Assembly: GCA_024195265.1 (NCBI GenBank)
Contig: JAJLRJ010000010.1
Span: forward strand, 15,024,754-15,088,753
Reading direction: 5' to 3'
Length of the DNA: 64,000 nt
DNA from: Dendrophyllia cribrosa
Lineage: Eukaryota > Cnidaria > Anthozoa > Scleractinia > Dendrophylliidae
Program-made: the position numbers and the translations under genes
Part shown: piece after piece, positions 35,901 through 48,344 of the stretch
Layout: the number at the start of each line of letters is the position of its first letter
Position numbering within the stretch: the first letter of the stretch is position 1
Notes under the pieces: model-generated
The model's database searches: none
What the model was told of the DNA's origin: nothing
Seen by the model: the letters and a program-made list of their open reading frames with translations, nothing else

Positions 35901-38900
35901 GTATTAAGTGTACTGTTCAATAAAAGCATTATTGTTAAAAAAAAAAAAAAAAGATTAGTTCTAACAAGCACGTAACAGCTGTCACGCCCGCGTGATATGG
36001 CTCTGCGCATGTGCAAGGTACTGGCCATACCGCGGAGTTGGGGACTCAACTCACCTACAGTGAGAATCTCGTACAGCAGGACACCAAAGCTCCAACTACG
36101 AACAAAATAGTCGCTTATGTCAGTAAACTTAAGGTATATTACAGAGAAGTAAAGTGACATTTCATATGTGTCTTTGAACCGGCAACAACACTGACACAAG
36201 GTTAATAGCTAACGTAGTAGAAGTAACCACAACAAAATGCTTTGATTTCACAACAGAAATTTATTATACTTAGCCGGTGATGAACAGAGATAATAATGAC
36301 TGCTTAACGTAGTTATCGACATGTTCAGATGACTGAACACGGTATAAGAAGAAAGAAGCCTGGCCTGAGAACGTGTTTTCCATTTCAACGCAGAGTAACA
36401 TATTTACTGCAACATAAGTAAAACAGACCCCACTACTTGGAAATTTTTATAACATTAACGTACTTACACGTCACTTTGTGTTGTGTAAGTTCCATACATT
36501 AAAGCCTCATAAGCAGTCCACTTCACCGGCAGACGACCCTTTGAAAGCCAACATAAACAAGGAGAAGCACACGAGTTCAGAATAAAAACATTTCACAAAA
36601 AATGACATTGTCAGTGTCAGATCCGCAGAAAACTCAAGTTGTTTTAATTTTCTCCGTCCTTCTCTTTTTCTGACCTTTAATAGTTTTAACACATGGATTA
36701 AGATTACTCAAATGTTGTGAGAAAAAAAAACCTAAACCAACGAGGCTAAACTTTTGACTTGAAAAAGAGAAAATCCTTTTTTCGCGTATCTCTTTGTGAG
36801 CTTGCATTATATCATATGAAAATGGACTCTACACTTATTCTATCCTAAGCGGGTTACATTTGAATATACCTTTCTATCTGGGCGTGTTTGTTTGATCATT
36901 AAGATCATGTGACGTTGGGAAGATATCTTGGTATTTATCTTTCTCTGTAAAATAATACATTCATATACCTGAAATATGATGAAGTTTGTAAGAACCATCT
37001 CACCAAAGATACATCACATGATCTCAAAGTACAAACAAACACGCCTTGTGACTTTTTTATACTCACGCGACTCGTTCTGTTGTAAATATCATCCTGCTGC
37101 ACGTTCCTCGCCATTCCAAAATCTGTCACCTTACACTTCTCTCCTTCACCAACAAGAACATTTCTCGCCGCCAAGTCACGATGGATAATCTACAAGAAAA
37201 TAATTTATTCCTGTGAGTTTTTTCCACTTTCTTTAAAACAATTGTAGTTTAATTTATTTCTTCTTTTTTTTTCAAAACGCATTAGTTATTTTCAGTGTAT
37301 CAATATATCTTTTGAAGATAAAACCGCTTTTAAGATATGCAAGATGTACTGCGAGACAACAATGCTGTTCTCTGTTTTTTCGGTAGTTCTTAAACTTAAT
37401 ACAGTTTTTTACAAAGCAGCTTTTCCAAATTTGTTCTTGCAAACCTGCACTGTACTGCGGAGAATTTTAATTGGTACATTTTTACCGATTACGTTTGACG
37501 AGATAACATATGGAAGGCACAAAATATTAACAAAAACCTTCTTCGACGACAAATAAAACATTCCATCAGCAACTTGCCAAGCGAACTTCATCAACTGTCC
37601 CGCAGTAAGACTGGTCTGCGGCTTTACATCCGGGTCCTTAAAGTACGTGTCGTTCAGTCCTCGACTCTTCCTCAAGTATCCCAGCAAGTCACCGAAAGGT
37701 ACGTACTCAATTAGGACCAATAGAGGGTCTGTGGAGAAAATGAAAACGATTCAATAAACCCCTCGATGCCTATCTGACGTTCTCCTTACCGTCATGGTTT
37801 ATCTTTTTGTCCCATTTTATGTGCTGAGTATGCCAAGCAAATAAAGAGCTTCGTAAAACCTCTGGTACACCAGAATATCTTTCGGGAGCCTGGTATTGAT
37901 TTTTTTGTAATTTGTCAAGCACCTTCACTTACATAATTATTATTCTTTGTTGCGAGAAATAATACAAATTTCAATATTTTCTTCTTTTACGTGGAATATG
38001 CAATCTTACCAACTAAAAAAACTGGTTAGTATAATAACAACATGATTAACATACGTGTATGAAAAACAGGTAGGTTTGTAACACAACAAGGTCAACTTCA
38101 CCCTCGCTTTCACTCAAGCACACGGGCAAAGCTATTGTCACCTAGTCTACCAAATCAGGTTTTAAGCTGAGTAAAAACGAAATTTGCACCTATCTACAGC
38201 TATCTGAACAATGCGTTCTTTGTTATTTGTCTATTGTTTTTATGTCATCTGATAGAAGCATGACACGTGATATGACGGAAGCAGTACTTTCCTCACCACT
38301 CTCAGTGACGCATCCTATCAGTTTGATCACGTGAGGATTTGGTTTCAGTTTTTTCATCAGTTCCAGTTCTGACAGCAGATCCTTTCTGTCTGAAGCCGGG
38401 GCATTTGCTACAGACAATTAAAAAAATGTTTTCAACAAAATTAAAATAAAATTTTCTGCGCAGTAATTATTTTAAAGAACACGCTGTTTTTGTGAAAGAA
38501 ACCGACGTTTCGGCAATGCTACCTTCGTCTGGACAAAAACCCTTGACGAAGGCCCGTCACTCCAAGTGAAGCATAGACCATCAACAACACTCCACCAGCG
38601 AACTAAAACTTGGGCTGCTCTTGTAGCCTCTGTTCAGGTGCACCCCATCTTTTTCAACTGAACCTCTGTGTCGCGCCGCCAGCTGTTTTTGGGGTCCCTC
38701 TCTCTCCCTCTTCCCTTGAGGATTCTAGGTCAGGGTCTGACGGGTAAGTAAGGGTTATTGACCAGGAGCGAGGGGATATGTGATATATTCCCCTCGTGGC
38801 GTACCCGAGGGCGTAGCCCGAGGGAACGCCACGAGGGGAATATATCACGTATCCCCTCGCTCCTGGTCAATAACATGCTTATTTTTCACCTTGTGAGGTT

Positions 38901-41900
38901 TTCTAAAACAAAGAAACTATTAATTTTTCGGAGAGTAACATTCCGTTCAATTCAAATGCAAAAATAGTATGATTCCGCAAGGCCGCATTGGGATCACGGT
39001 ACATGACGAAGCGAGACGGTTAACATGTTTTGCTTTTGCCAAATTTGCATTGAGCATGTTGCTTCGTTGTGAGTAGAAGGAGGGAAAGAGAGAAGAAAAT
39101 GTATGAACAGTACTCGTGGTCTCGCTATGGCCCAACTGCCCGCCTTTATCTTTCGAAGATCAATGGAGTGGTTGCGGTGTGTTTTCCAAGGGAAACCGGC
39201 GGAAACATTTTCAGGTTCAAGCGTCAAACGAGGTGTCATACATTATTGAAGACTCGAAACCTGAATCGAGGTACGATACCATCGAATAATGTTATTAACA
39301 TGTCGCTTTTTGGTCACGACCGGCAAGTTAATTACGTAGGAATATGATTGATGAAGTTGTCTTTTTATGTAAACAAAAAAATATTGACCGATGCTTGAGT
39401 GTTTTCCTTGTTATGCCCTATTTTGTCTACCCGTTTGTGTTATTCTATTATGAGGGGAATAAGTCAAGGGGACTAAGGCGAGGGAAATATGTCGAGGGGA
39501 ATATGTCGAGGGGAATATGTTGGGGGGAATATGTCGAGGGGAATATATAATCCTTTGTTTTGCTATTGTTATAAGCTATTGTTTTCAGCCCCGCCTCTCC
39601 CCTGATACAATCAAAGCCGCACCCAGCTTTTCAGACACTGTAATGAACGGGGTTATATGTGATATATTCCCCTGAAAAGAACAAAGAAAACTGAGCTTGG
39701 TGGAAAATAATATTAGTTGTTGCTTTCCGTAGGGTGTGGCCGATCCAGACCCGTTTCCTCATCAAAATATTCCTACAATAATAAACTGGTTTGGTCCTCC
39801 TCGCTGCCATAGCTCTCCACTGTATATTCTGGCTTTCTCAAACTCATGGTTGCAATATAATGATCCACCAGTGTATCATCATATTGCATTATAAGACCCC
39901 TCTCCAGCTCCATCTCATTTCTTATAAACCCGACTTTATTAAACGAAGGTGCGCCAAACTGAACGATAATCTATACCAAATACCCATGCATTACCACAAG
40001 AAACGAAATATATGACAAGAACAATAACAAATTAACACCACACCTTTCAACATTTTCACTGCCACTGTGGTGCTTTCCTGGCTACAACGTATGTTCCCTA
40101 CTGTCGCCTGGGCAACCTTAGAAAAGGCTCCTTTACCGATTACTTTAATAATATTGACTTGGTCCCGACTGATTTCCCAGCTTTTTGTTGAAGGGTTAAG
40201 TGGCATGTAGTCTGCACCTACAGGGGCTGCATATGTTGGGGCGTCAATCTTTTGCGCCACGCTTGAGGATTGTGTCTCAGCCTCTACCTGGACGGTTTTT
40301 AATATTGGGTTCTAGCGATAAACAGCGAAGGAAACATTGAGTGAATACAACCACATTGTCATATAAAGCAAAGAAAAAAATACATTTTATGCAAGTGAGC
40401 TAAAATAAACTGAGAAATCAAACGAAGTTGGGTCTGTTTTTGTATGCTTTTGTTCCGTTCCAGTTTTTGTTTGTTTGCTTTTTTTAAAACAAACATTCGT
40501 AGAATCCAGTTTAAAAAAAGTTGTTCCAAGGACAACTTGCTACGCTAGAATTACGCATAGCCGGACGCATAAGAGAAACAAAATATCACTAAGAGGCCAA
40601 AAGCTGTCAAGGTTTTGATTAATTTTTATAGGGGGGCTAACCCTCTGATAAGAACAAGAAAAAACTTACCATAGCTATAACATCACCGCATGTTTGACAT
40701 TTCCTTTTGAAATGAAAACAAAAACATTACATTCAGAAGAGATCTATTTAGGACGTTCAGACGCTTCACTGAACCGGTTGAAATTTACCAAGTATTCAGA
40801 AGCATCACCAAAAAGCATGCTTTGTGACAATCATTACTGAATTTGATCCGAGATTTGGTAAACAGTTTTTGCCGTTTTGGCATAAAAATTTGACATAAAA
40901 ACGAAACGATCCTAGGCGTAGATCTGTAAAGCGTAAAAAGGGACACCACCAAGTGTAACCCACAGCAGAATGAATTAAACAGTAGACAATAACAAGTTAC
41001 CACCCACTGATGCTCACGTGACTGTCATATAATACGGAATGTTACTCACTTGTTCCTCTCTAAGTTCTCTGTAATAAGAAGAGATGACAGTCTCAGAATG
41101 ACAATAATTATCGTTTCATTATACAACGCCCTTTTAAACTCAATAAAAATACTGACGTGAGATATAGCAGGATGCATAGTAATTCCAGGAACAATATCGC
41201 TATTGCTGACGGAGGAGATAGGCGCGAAAGAGAGCGAAGCGAGGGAACGCCCGAAACATTTTTATAACAGATCCATTCCGCCCACTGTACACCACCTACA
41301 GTGGCCCAGTAACATGAACTTTTGATTTTAAGTTAATCAACATCGCTTTCAATTTCCCTGGAGGAAATTGAAGTTTGCATACATGTATTTTAATACATGT
41401 AAGCAAAGCTCCAGCGAAGAATACAATGTTTATATTTTATATATTTTTTTATTAGCGAGCACCCGGGCATGATATTTTTTTATCGTAAAATACCTTTAAA
41501 TTATGCTTTTATTGGCATCGCCTTGCCGACAAGGCAGAAATTTGTCCAAGTGGCAAAGTTTTAATACTAATGCAGTTTATAATCCGGAAAACACATCAAT
41601 AGCTATTGTCGAGACTTCTGTATTGAATTAGACAGCCAACAGTCCGTTTCTGAAGAACATAGAGGGCAAGCTAAAATGTGATCGAGCGTGCGATGGACAA
41701 AAACAAGCTCGGCGAGTCTCGTCTGCGATCAGGCTCCACTATTTAGTTTTCGAACAAGTTCAAACCTCCTCACATATCAGTTCACACTAAAAGACACTCG
41801 CACGAAACCTGAATAGTAGGGGAATTTACTAAAAATATTTACATTTGTAATAAAAAATACCTCGACCGCCGTCGCGCGCCGGTTTTTAGCTGCTCCCCGC

Positions 41901-43825
41901 CCCACAATCTTAACCCTTCTCAACCCGAACTTTTTACGAAAAATGCGCATTGTTTGCCCAAATTAGCCTTTTTGAGCTGGTTTACTGTCAGTTTGCATGG
42001 CTGAAAATGATATTTGCAAGAACAAATGCACACTTGTCACCTAATTCGAGATAATTAGGGCTTATTTTTGGCGCATTCTAATTTTTTTTTTGTGGATCCA
42101 TTTCGATCTTTCTTTCTTCGCCACGTTTTCTTTTTTTTTCCTTCCTTTTTGTTTTATAGTTTTTCTGCCTATTTTATCTTCTTTCTTCTCTGGGGAATTT
42201 TGACAAGAGACAAGCCAAACCGAGTATCAGCTGACCCAACAATGGCCCTTGGAATCTGGGACCTTGGAGTCTGGGACCTTGGAGTCTGGGACCTTGGAGT
42301 CTGGGATTTCGTTCCAGGATTGGTCAGAATTTTTTAAATGAGATACCTATACAAAGATCTATCTTTTCTGAATCCGTTGCTTACCAAATTGATCGCTTAT
42401 ATTATTAACTTAAAATCTGATAGCTTCAGAAATGCACTAATCTGCATACCCCCGTTTAGATCGTATACGACCCCATTGGGCGGTAAAGGGTTAACGACTG
42501 GAACAGATGTATAAGGATAACGTGTACGTCAAGAGTCAAATGTACATGAAATGACTTACGTCTACATCTACTACATCTGCATCTACAACTTTAATCCACA
42601 AAGGCTATGGCCATCACGTGAATGTAGTGCTAGTGCAAACTAAACATTGTTTGTGCGGTGTAGAGTGATTTTTCTCAGACCGTGAAACAGTTTCTAGTAG
42701 TTATAGTGTATAATAGTCAAATAGACACAAAAGAAAACAATGGAAATAAGATTTACTAACCTCTATTGGTGTACTAACTATTTCACGGTCTGAGGAAAAT
42801 CACTCTATTCATTTGCGTTAATGTTGTTAATTTCCCACATTGGTGTCAGAATAGACTACCCAGATTACATGTATGTTGTTGTTATTAATGTTGCAACGCA
42901 ATTTTAAAAAGCGATTTTTTAAAATCGCCATTTGTGTTGTGCGCCAGAGGAGCTTGTTTTAAAAAACAAGCTTCTCTTGGTTTTTAACATGAACTACGAA
43001 TCAGCACAGGGACAACACAGTTATGCCGTTAATTAAACTGTATTCAATAGACGTGTTCTGTCAAACGAAAAATGGCTTAGTTTGAACTTAGTGTCGTAAG
43101 CAATATCTCACCTGAACGACTGCGCATTCTCCAGAGCAAATAGATCAGAACAAAATTACTAATCAACAGCAGTAGGATGACAGTCATGTACACAGCGTGA
43201 AGAGTTTTCTTTTCATCAACGCAGGAAGAACCTAAAGTATAAACAATATATTGTTTAACCCTATTTGGTTTTCTGGGACTGGCCGAGAGAGGGGGATTCT
43301 GAGCCCCCCGCCCCCGGGAATTTAAGCAGAAAATTTAAAATTTGGGTAGACATGCTTGTCAAAATATGGTTGCAACGGAATGGTCAAAATCTGTCTCATC
43401 AAAATGTTAGCAGATAAATTGGGTTGGGTTTTGGTAAGTTACAACTGTTTAAACTAAGCGCGGACACGAATGGAGGCCATCTTGTTGACATTTATGGGTT
43501 AAATACACTGATAAGGAGAGATCATGGACAGACTAAAGACAGCTGTTATAATGTCCTCAATATACTAATTCCAATCTCATCTCTTCATGTGCGTTTGAAC
43601 ATGTGATAGAATCTGCACTATGTATGACAGTTTACTCGTGTAAAGTTTTTCACTTCAGCGATGTAACTTTATAGAATTGTTAATAACCTGCAAAATACTA
43701 GCAATGGAAAAAAAAAATAATAATATAAACTTATTAGGGTGTATATAGATTGTGATTCCCTTCTTACTCCCTTGACAGAAAATTAATCTTCTCACCTGCT
43801 CGGCTCTCCGTTGGTGTGGTGAAAA
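32915..43825 (-). CDS. receptor tyrosine kinase: transmembrane segment, kinase domain and tail (5' exons not fixed)
   Basis: Twelve minus-strand exons join with matching phases: 43825-43796, 43231-43112, about 41063-41045, about 40711-40678, 40311-40044, 38407-38297, 37728-37538, 37189-37067, 36538-36468, 36095-36055, 33642-33546, 33350-33251, plus a last exon 32983-32915 with the stop. In order: a Thr/Pro linker; a transmembrane helix ([17 protein letters not shown]) followed by RMRSRS; a juxtamembrane part; the glycine loop [15 protein letters not shown] with the ATP-binding lysine; [15 protein letters not shown]; an activation loop with one tyrosine (DDIYNRTS); [27 protein letters not shown]; and a tail with YVNL and YANV. 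The kinase resembles FGFR-like receptors (GRLPVKW, GGSPYP), with a short insert ([15 protein letters not shown]). It should phosphorylate tyrosines at the plasma membrane. Odd: glycine-loop G-to-S and APE changed to AYE. The extracellular domain and signal peptide were not found with confidence, so the ligand class is unknown. The two small exons at about 41.05 and 40.69 kb are the weakest. Confidence 0.9.
34214..35952 (-). mobile_element. 5'-inverted (twin-primed) LINE insertion, coding part on the minus strand
   Basis: A 15-bp direct repeat GATTAGTTCTAACAA flanks the insertion (34199-34213 and 35953-35967), and the right end carries a plus-strand poly-A run (35938-35952). The reverse transcriptase remnant nevertheless reads on the minus strand: [20 protein letters not shown] (about 35600) through [17 protein letters not shown] to [18 protein letters not shown], the cysteine/histidine segment at the end of LINE ORF2. 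Opposite direction of coding part and poly-A inside one target duplication is the known mark of twin priming. The element is truncated and dead. The motifs suggest an L1/Tx1-like clade (inference). It sits in an intron of the receptor kinase. Confidence 0.85.
34617..35446. mobile_element. TAA-flanked Harbinger-type element, 830 bp, nested in the LINE
   Basis: GGCCCAAATCGCACTTG at the left is matched inversely by CAAGTGCGATTTGGGCC at the right, with TAA on both sides (34614-34616 and 35447-35449). It splits the LINE frame. Repeated GTAGGTCGCACTTGTCTTTG pieces occur inside at about 35223 and 35357. No transposase. Confidence 0.85.
38502..38532 (-). ncRNA. hammerhead-like motif of Penelope type
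   Basis: Read on the minus strand: CAGACGA, a 4-bp hairpin GGTA-GCAT-TGCC, then GAAA and CGTC. This is the order of the hammerhead core (CUGANGA, stem II, GAAA) with one mismatch (A for U at core position 4). Penelope-like elements are known to carry such motifs. It lies in a receptor-kinase intron without other recognisable element parts. Confidence 0.4.
38755..38873. repeat. near-perfect 119-bp palindrome
   Basis: TTATTGACCAGGAGCGAGGG at the left and its reverse complement at the right; arms run about 55 bases with almost no loop (GTACCCGAGGGCGTAGCCCGAGGG core). It could form a long cruciform. The segment GGGATATGTGATATATTCCCCT recurs alone at about 39650. Confidence 0.9.
39452..39550. repeat. 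16-bp tandem repeat ATATGTCGAGGGGA
   Basis: About five units of GAGGGGAATATGTC, partly degenerate. The GAGGGGAATAT word is shared with the palindrome at 38755, so the two may be parts of one element. Confidence 0.75.
42245..42306. repeat. 14-bp minisatellite
   Basis: Four copies of GGAGTCTGGGACCTT, the last ending GGGATTTCG. Confidence 0.9.
42663..42805. mobile_element. TA-flanked hairpin MITE, 143 bp
   Basis: GAGTGATTTTTCTCAGACCG at the left is matched inversely by CGGTCTGAGGAAAATCACTC; TA flanks both sides. This suits a Tc1/mariner-type target. It is intronic in the receptor kinase gene. Confidence 0.8.
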
Positions 43826-44205
43826 CTAAGAAAAAAAGTTTGGAAAACAATCTGCTTACACATCAATGCAAAATATTATAAACCGTTTAAAGGGTTTTCA
43901 ACTTTGACTGTAGTAAAACCACATTATAAAAAAAACTAAAGGAAAAGTACGTATCCCAGACCACGATAGACTCTAATTGGCATCAAATCACATCAAATTA
44001 TACATACAATTGTATCGTTGTATTTTATTCTATTTTTTATCGTTTCTAGAATTGTAGGGGATGTCTTCGATCGTGGTAATAACTGATATTTACCTTATAA
44101 ATTGTTTTATATCGTAGCAACATTAATGTTACGTTTGTGTTACAAGACAAAAGCATACTTTCAAACGGCAATGGACAACTTATCTATCATCATCGCCTAT
44201 ATTAA

Positions 44206-47200
44206 GTGTCATTGTCTGAGAAAGTGTTCCAGGGGCCAAAAGTTGTGGTCAACCGATTTGGCTGAAACTTGGCACAAAAGTTGGTTGCCATGAGATATTT
44301 CAAAAGCCAGTTTGGTTCACTTCTTTGACTTTTAGTTTTGGAGTTTCAGGGGGGGGTCTCATTTTTTGCCCGTTGAGCACCAAAAACTCAGCCTTTCAGG
44401 GGACATTTTGAAAGTGCCATAAAACCCAATTGGTAAATTGTGCTGCCAATTGAATTTGACCATGAACTCTACTATAATAGAGCTTTCATTTCATGCATGT
44501 AACTTTGTTCTCAAGGTATTGGACAGAGAGGAGTCTGGGGCTAGAGTTTGACCAAAATTGATGTCAAAATTACAACCCAAAATTGCCATTTTTCAAAAAA
44601 TCAGTGTATCTACCTGCCTTCTTGCATAACTTCCGTAGCTATGCCATTGTTTACTTTAGTGACCCAATTATCAAAATCAGTTGAGAAAAATTTGGCTTAT
44701 CAAGGTTTGTTGAATTTTTGCCACAAAAACTCCATGCCCCTCTAAGGCCATTCAAAATGGAATTTTGAGCATAATTCATGCCATAAACAAACCAAATTGC
44801 TGACATGAAGCCCTTATTCTGTATTTGGTGAGTGAAAATGAATTGTTAAAGCCAAATCAGTTTCATTGTTCAGAAATACCGTGATTCTTACCTTACAATT
44901 GCTCTTAAAAGGCCTTTGATTAGCACAACAAACACCCTGATTTGGCAAAACAAGGGTTAATGTTTTCTTTCAATACTTAGTACCCATCAAACAGCACAAA
45001 TGATGAAGGCCTTACCTAGATATAACGATCTTTTTAAACGATGCTTGAATTTGTCATTGATTTATATTCAGTTTCAAGTCATAATTCTTCTCCGTTGCTC
45101 CAAGCATGGAAAATCTCCATATTTTGTCAGGCCTGATTTTTTATATGATTACAAGATAAAGTTAGCTTAACAAAAACGTTCGTTAGCATATAATCTATGT
45201 CTGTTAACAGCCTGCATAGTTCTTGTAAATACCCACCAGTAAAGGAGCATGACCATAGATACATAGATAAATTACAAACATACGAGCTGCAGTTTAAAGC
45301 AGTGTCGATGTGACCCGTTATTTCAGAGACATTTAGAGCGGAGTAAATGAAACCATCCGTCAAGATCAGAAGGAATGCACAGTTAGGAGAGCTGCAGGAT
45401 AGTAAAACAACAAGTTTTTGTTGCAAATACAATAACCAAACGAGGCCTTGCATTGAGATGATGTATCAACTGGCCCGCCATTTTGGACATAGAAGAGAGT
45501 GGGGACTGGACCGAGTTCCTATTCTTCTTCCGTTTCGCGGGTATGTTTTGATTCGAGGGTAATTTCACGATAGCACTTTGTTCCTTTCGAGGGGTAAGTG
45601 ATCAGTGCGGTGCCACGTCATGGGCTGCGCACGAAACAAGAATGAGGAAGACCTGGTCATACCAAAGCTACAGGTGATTCAAAATATCAGTTAGGGATCA
45701 TATACGCGCACAAATGGCTTTTATCGCGATCCAGTGGACTCTTTTTATTGAACAGAGACCACGATATTTTATGATATTGTCGTCTCAAATTGTTTGTTTG
45801 TGACAAAGATTTCCCGAGATAGTTTACTTGGTTCTTGCGAAGAGAAACTAACATTGAACAAATTGTTAACAGAAAGGGCAAAAGGGTTGACTAAAATCCT
45901 ACCATTGAAAGGTAAAAGTACAGTTATTTTATCGCAGCAATCTCGTAAACCAAAAACAACGATAAGAATAACTTGAAGGCTGTTTTTCGTCTGCTCGCTC
46001 TGTTTGTTTGCATTCAGCTTTACCTGTGCAAACGCATATCATGCCATCATTACTTTTAAGTAATTAAAAAATGTATCCAAATTTTTGTAACTAGGAATGT
46101 TATCCGTGAAACCAGACATTTTCTCGCTTAAAATGTCAATTTCATCCAAAAGCTTCGATGCAGCATGTTTGCAAAGATTTTTCTTCGACGAAACCAGCAA
46201 ATATAGGAAAACGGTAGAGTTTCAAGCTCGAATTGTGATTGCATGATATGCGTCTGCACAGGTAAAGCTGAATGTAAACAAACAGAGCGAAAAACAGCCT
46301 TCAAGTTATTCTTATCGTTGTTTTTGGTTCACGAGATTGCTGCGATAAAATAACTGTACTTTTACCTTTCAAAGTTAGGATTTTAGTCAACCCTTTTGCC
46401 CTCTTTTATGAACAATTTGTTGAATGTTAGTTTCTCTTCGCAAGAACCAAGTAAATTACCTCGGGAAATCTTCGTCACAAACAAACAATTTGAGACGACA
46501 ATATCGTAAAATATCGTGGTCTCTGTTCAATAAAAAGAGTCCACTGGATCGTAATAATTGCCGTTTGTGATATGATCCCTAACTGATATTTTGAATCACC
46601 TGTAGCTTTAGTATGACCAGGTCTTCCCGTTGCCCCGGACGCACCTGACCCCTTGTACTTTTCCTTCAACCATTCAGTCATGTCTATCTCGCAGGACAAC
46701 AAAGGAACCATTCGTGTTTCGTGCGCAGCCCATGACGTGGCACCGCACTGAACACCCTCCAAAGGAACAAAGTACCATCGTGAAATTACCCTCGAATCAA
46801 AACATACCCGCGAAACGGAAGAAGAATAGGAACTCGGTCCAGTCCCCACTCTCTCTTATGTCCAAAATGGCGGACCAGTTGATGATCATCTCAATGCAAG
46901 GCCTCGGTTTGGTTATTGTATTTGCAACAAAAGCTTTTTTTTACTATCCAGCTCTCCTAACTGTGCATTCCTTCTTGACGGATGCTTTCATTTACTCCGC
47001 TCTATGAAAGGTCTCTGAAATAACGGGTCACATCGACACTGCTGCTCGAATGTTTGTAATTATCTATGTATGCATGGTCATGCTCCTTTACTGGTGGGTA
47101 TTTACAAGAACTATGCAGGCTGTTAACAGACATAGATTGTATGCTAACGAACGTTTTTGTTAAGCTAACTTTATCTTGTAATCATATAAAAAATCAGGCC

Positions 47201-48123
47201 TGACAAAATATGGCGATTTTCCATGCTTGGAGCAACGGAGAAGAATTATGACTTGAAACTGAATACAAATCAATGACAAATTCAAGCATCGTTTAAAAAG
47301 ATCGTTATATCTAGGTAAGGCCTTCATCATTTGTGCTGTTTGATGGGTACTAAGTATTGAAAGAAAACATTAACCCTTGTTTTGCCAAATCAGGGTGTTT
47401 GTTGTGCTAATCAAAGGCCTTTTAAGAGCAATTGTAAGGTAAGAATCACGGTATTTCTGAACAATGAAACTGATTTGGCTTTAACAATTCATTTTCACTC
47501 ACCAAATACAGAATAAGGGCTTCATGTCAGCAATTTGGTTTGTTTATGGCATGAATTATGCTCAAAATTCCATTTTGAATGGCCTTAGAGGGGCATGGAG
47601 TTTTTGTGGCAAAAATTCAACAAACCTTGATAAGCCAAATTTTTCTCAACTGATTTTGATAATTGGGTCACTAAAGTAAACAATGGCATAGCTACGGAAG
47701 TTATGCAAGAAGGCAGGTAGATACACTGATTTTTTGAAAAATGGCAATTTTGGGTTGTAATTTTGACATCAATTTTGGTCAAACTCTAGCCCCAGGCTCC
47801 TCTCTGTCCAATACCTTGAGAACAAAGTTACATGCATGAAATGAAAGCTCTATTATAGTAGAGTGCATGGTCAAATTCAATTGGCAGCACAATTTAACAA
47901 TTGGGTTTTATGGCACTTTCAAAATGTCCCCTGAAAGGCTGAGTTTTTGGTGCTCAACGGGCAAAAAATGAGACCCCCCCTGAAACTCCAAAACTAAAAG
48001 TCAAAGAAGTGAGCCAAACTGGCTTTTGAAATATCTCATGGCAACCAACTTTTGTGCCAAGTTTCAGCCAAATCGGTTGACCACAACTTTTGGCCCCTGG
48101 AACACTTTCTCAGACAATGACAC
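44206..48123. mobile_element. TTAA-flanked giant palindrome, 3.9 kb
   Basis: Two arms of about 1.85 kb are inverted around a loop of about 200 bases (46043-46240). The outer ends are GTGTCATTGTCTGAGAAAG and its reverse complement, with TTAA directly outside both (44202-44205 and 48124-48127). The arms encode the same 65-residue frame at 44548-44745 (+) and 47585-47782 (-), so arm identity is high. The right arm has about 80 bases missing from the left near 45640. The loop and right arm hold minus-strand coding remnants (see separate entry). TTAA targets with non-CCY ends suit Kolobok-type elements, but this is inference. Confidence 0.85.
46043..46849 (-). pseudogene. transposase-like remnants in loop and right arm of the palindrome
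   Basis: The loop encodes on the minus strand a stop-terminated stretch with KKNLCKHAASKLLDEIDI then SGFTDNIPSYKNLDTFFNYL. The pattern of a Phe-Thr, then PSY, then a FxYL end resembles the segment just before the helix-turn-helix in many THAP/DDE transposases of animals. The right arm adds an open frame at 46475-46849 with SWAAHETRMVPLLSCEIDMTEW and a GxxGxxG-rich end with a possible donor (CTACAG|GTGATT). No complete catalytic domain is present. The transposase reading is based on motif memory only. Confidence 0.3.
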
Positions 48124-48173
48124 TTAAGTTAACTTATCTTTCAGCAACCACTACGTTTATCACAGTATCACAC

Positions 48174-48236
48174 CAGTTGGTCTCTTACGATTCAAGGCTA
48201 TTTTATCACTTTTACCGTCATATGTAAAAACCACCG
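48174..48236 (-). CDS. candidate membrane-proximal ectodomain exon of the receptor kinase
   Basis: A 63-nt phase 1-1 exon (acceptor CCATCAG, donor ACTG|GTGTGA) gives VVFTYDGKSDKIALNRKRPT, which joins in frame to the [10 protein letters not shown] exon at 43825. It lies just past the end of the 3.9-kb palindrome, which would then sit in the intron. Only phase and splice signals support it. Confidence 0.3.
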
Positions 48237-48344
48237 CTGATGGAACATATGTGCAAATAAAAATGATAAACACGTTGATAGTTTTAAAAAGGTGTATTTT
48301 GAAATTACCAACCAAGAAACTGGGTGTATTTTTTGTAATTAGTA

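Noticed and set aside
42890..42980. Two short perfect hairpins (GCGATTTTTTAAAATCGC and AGCTTGTTTTAAAAAACAAGCT)
   Set aside because: Too short and AT-rich to call as an element or terminator in this setting.
44548..44745. 65-residue frame repeated at 47585-47782
   Set aside because: Kept only as evidence of arm identity in the giant palindrome; the sequence shows no domain.
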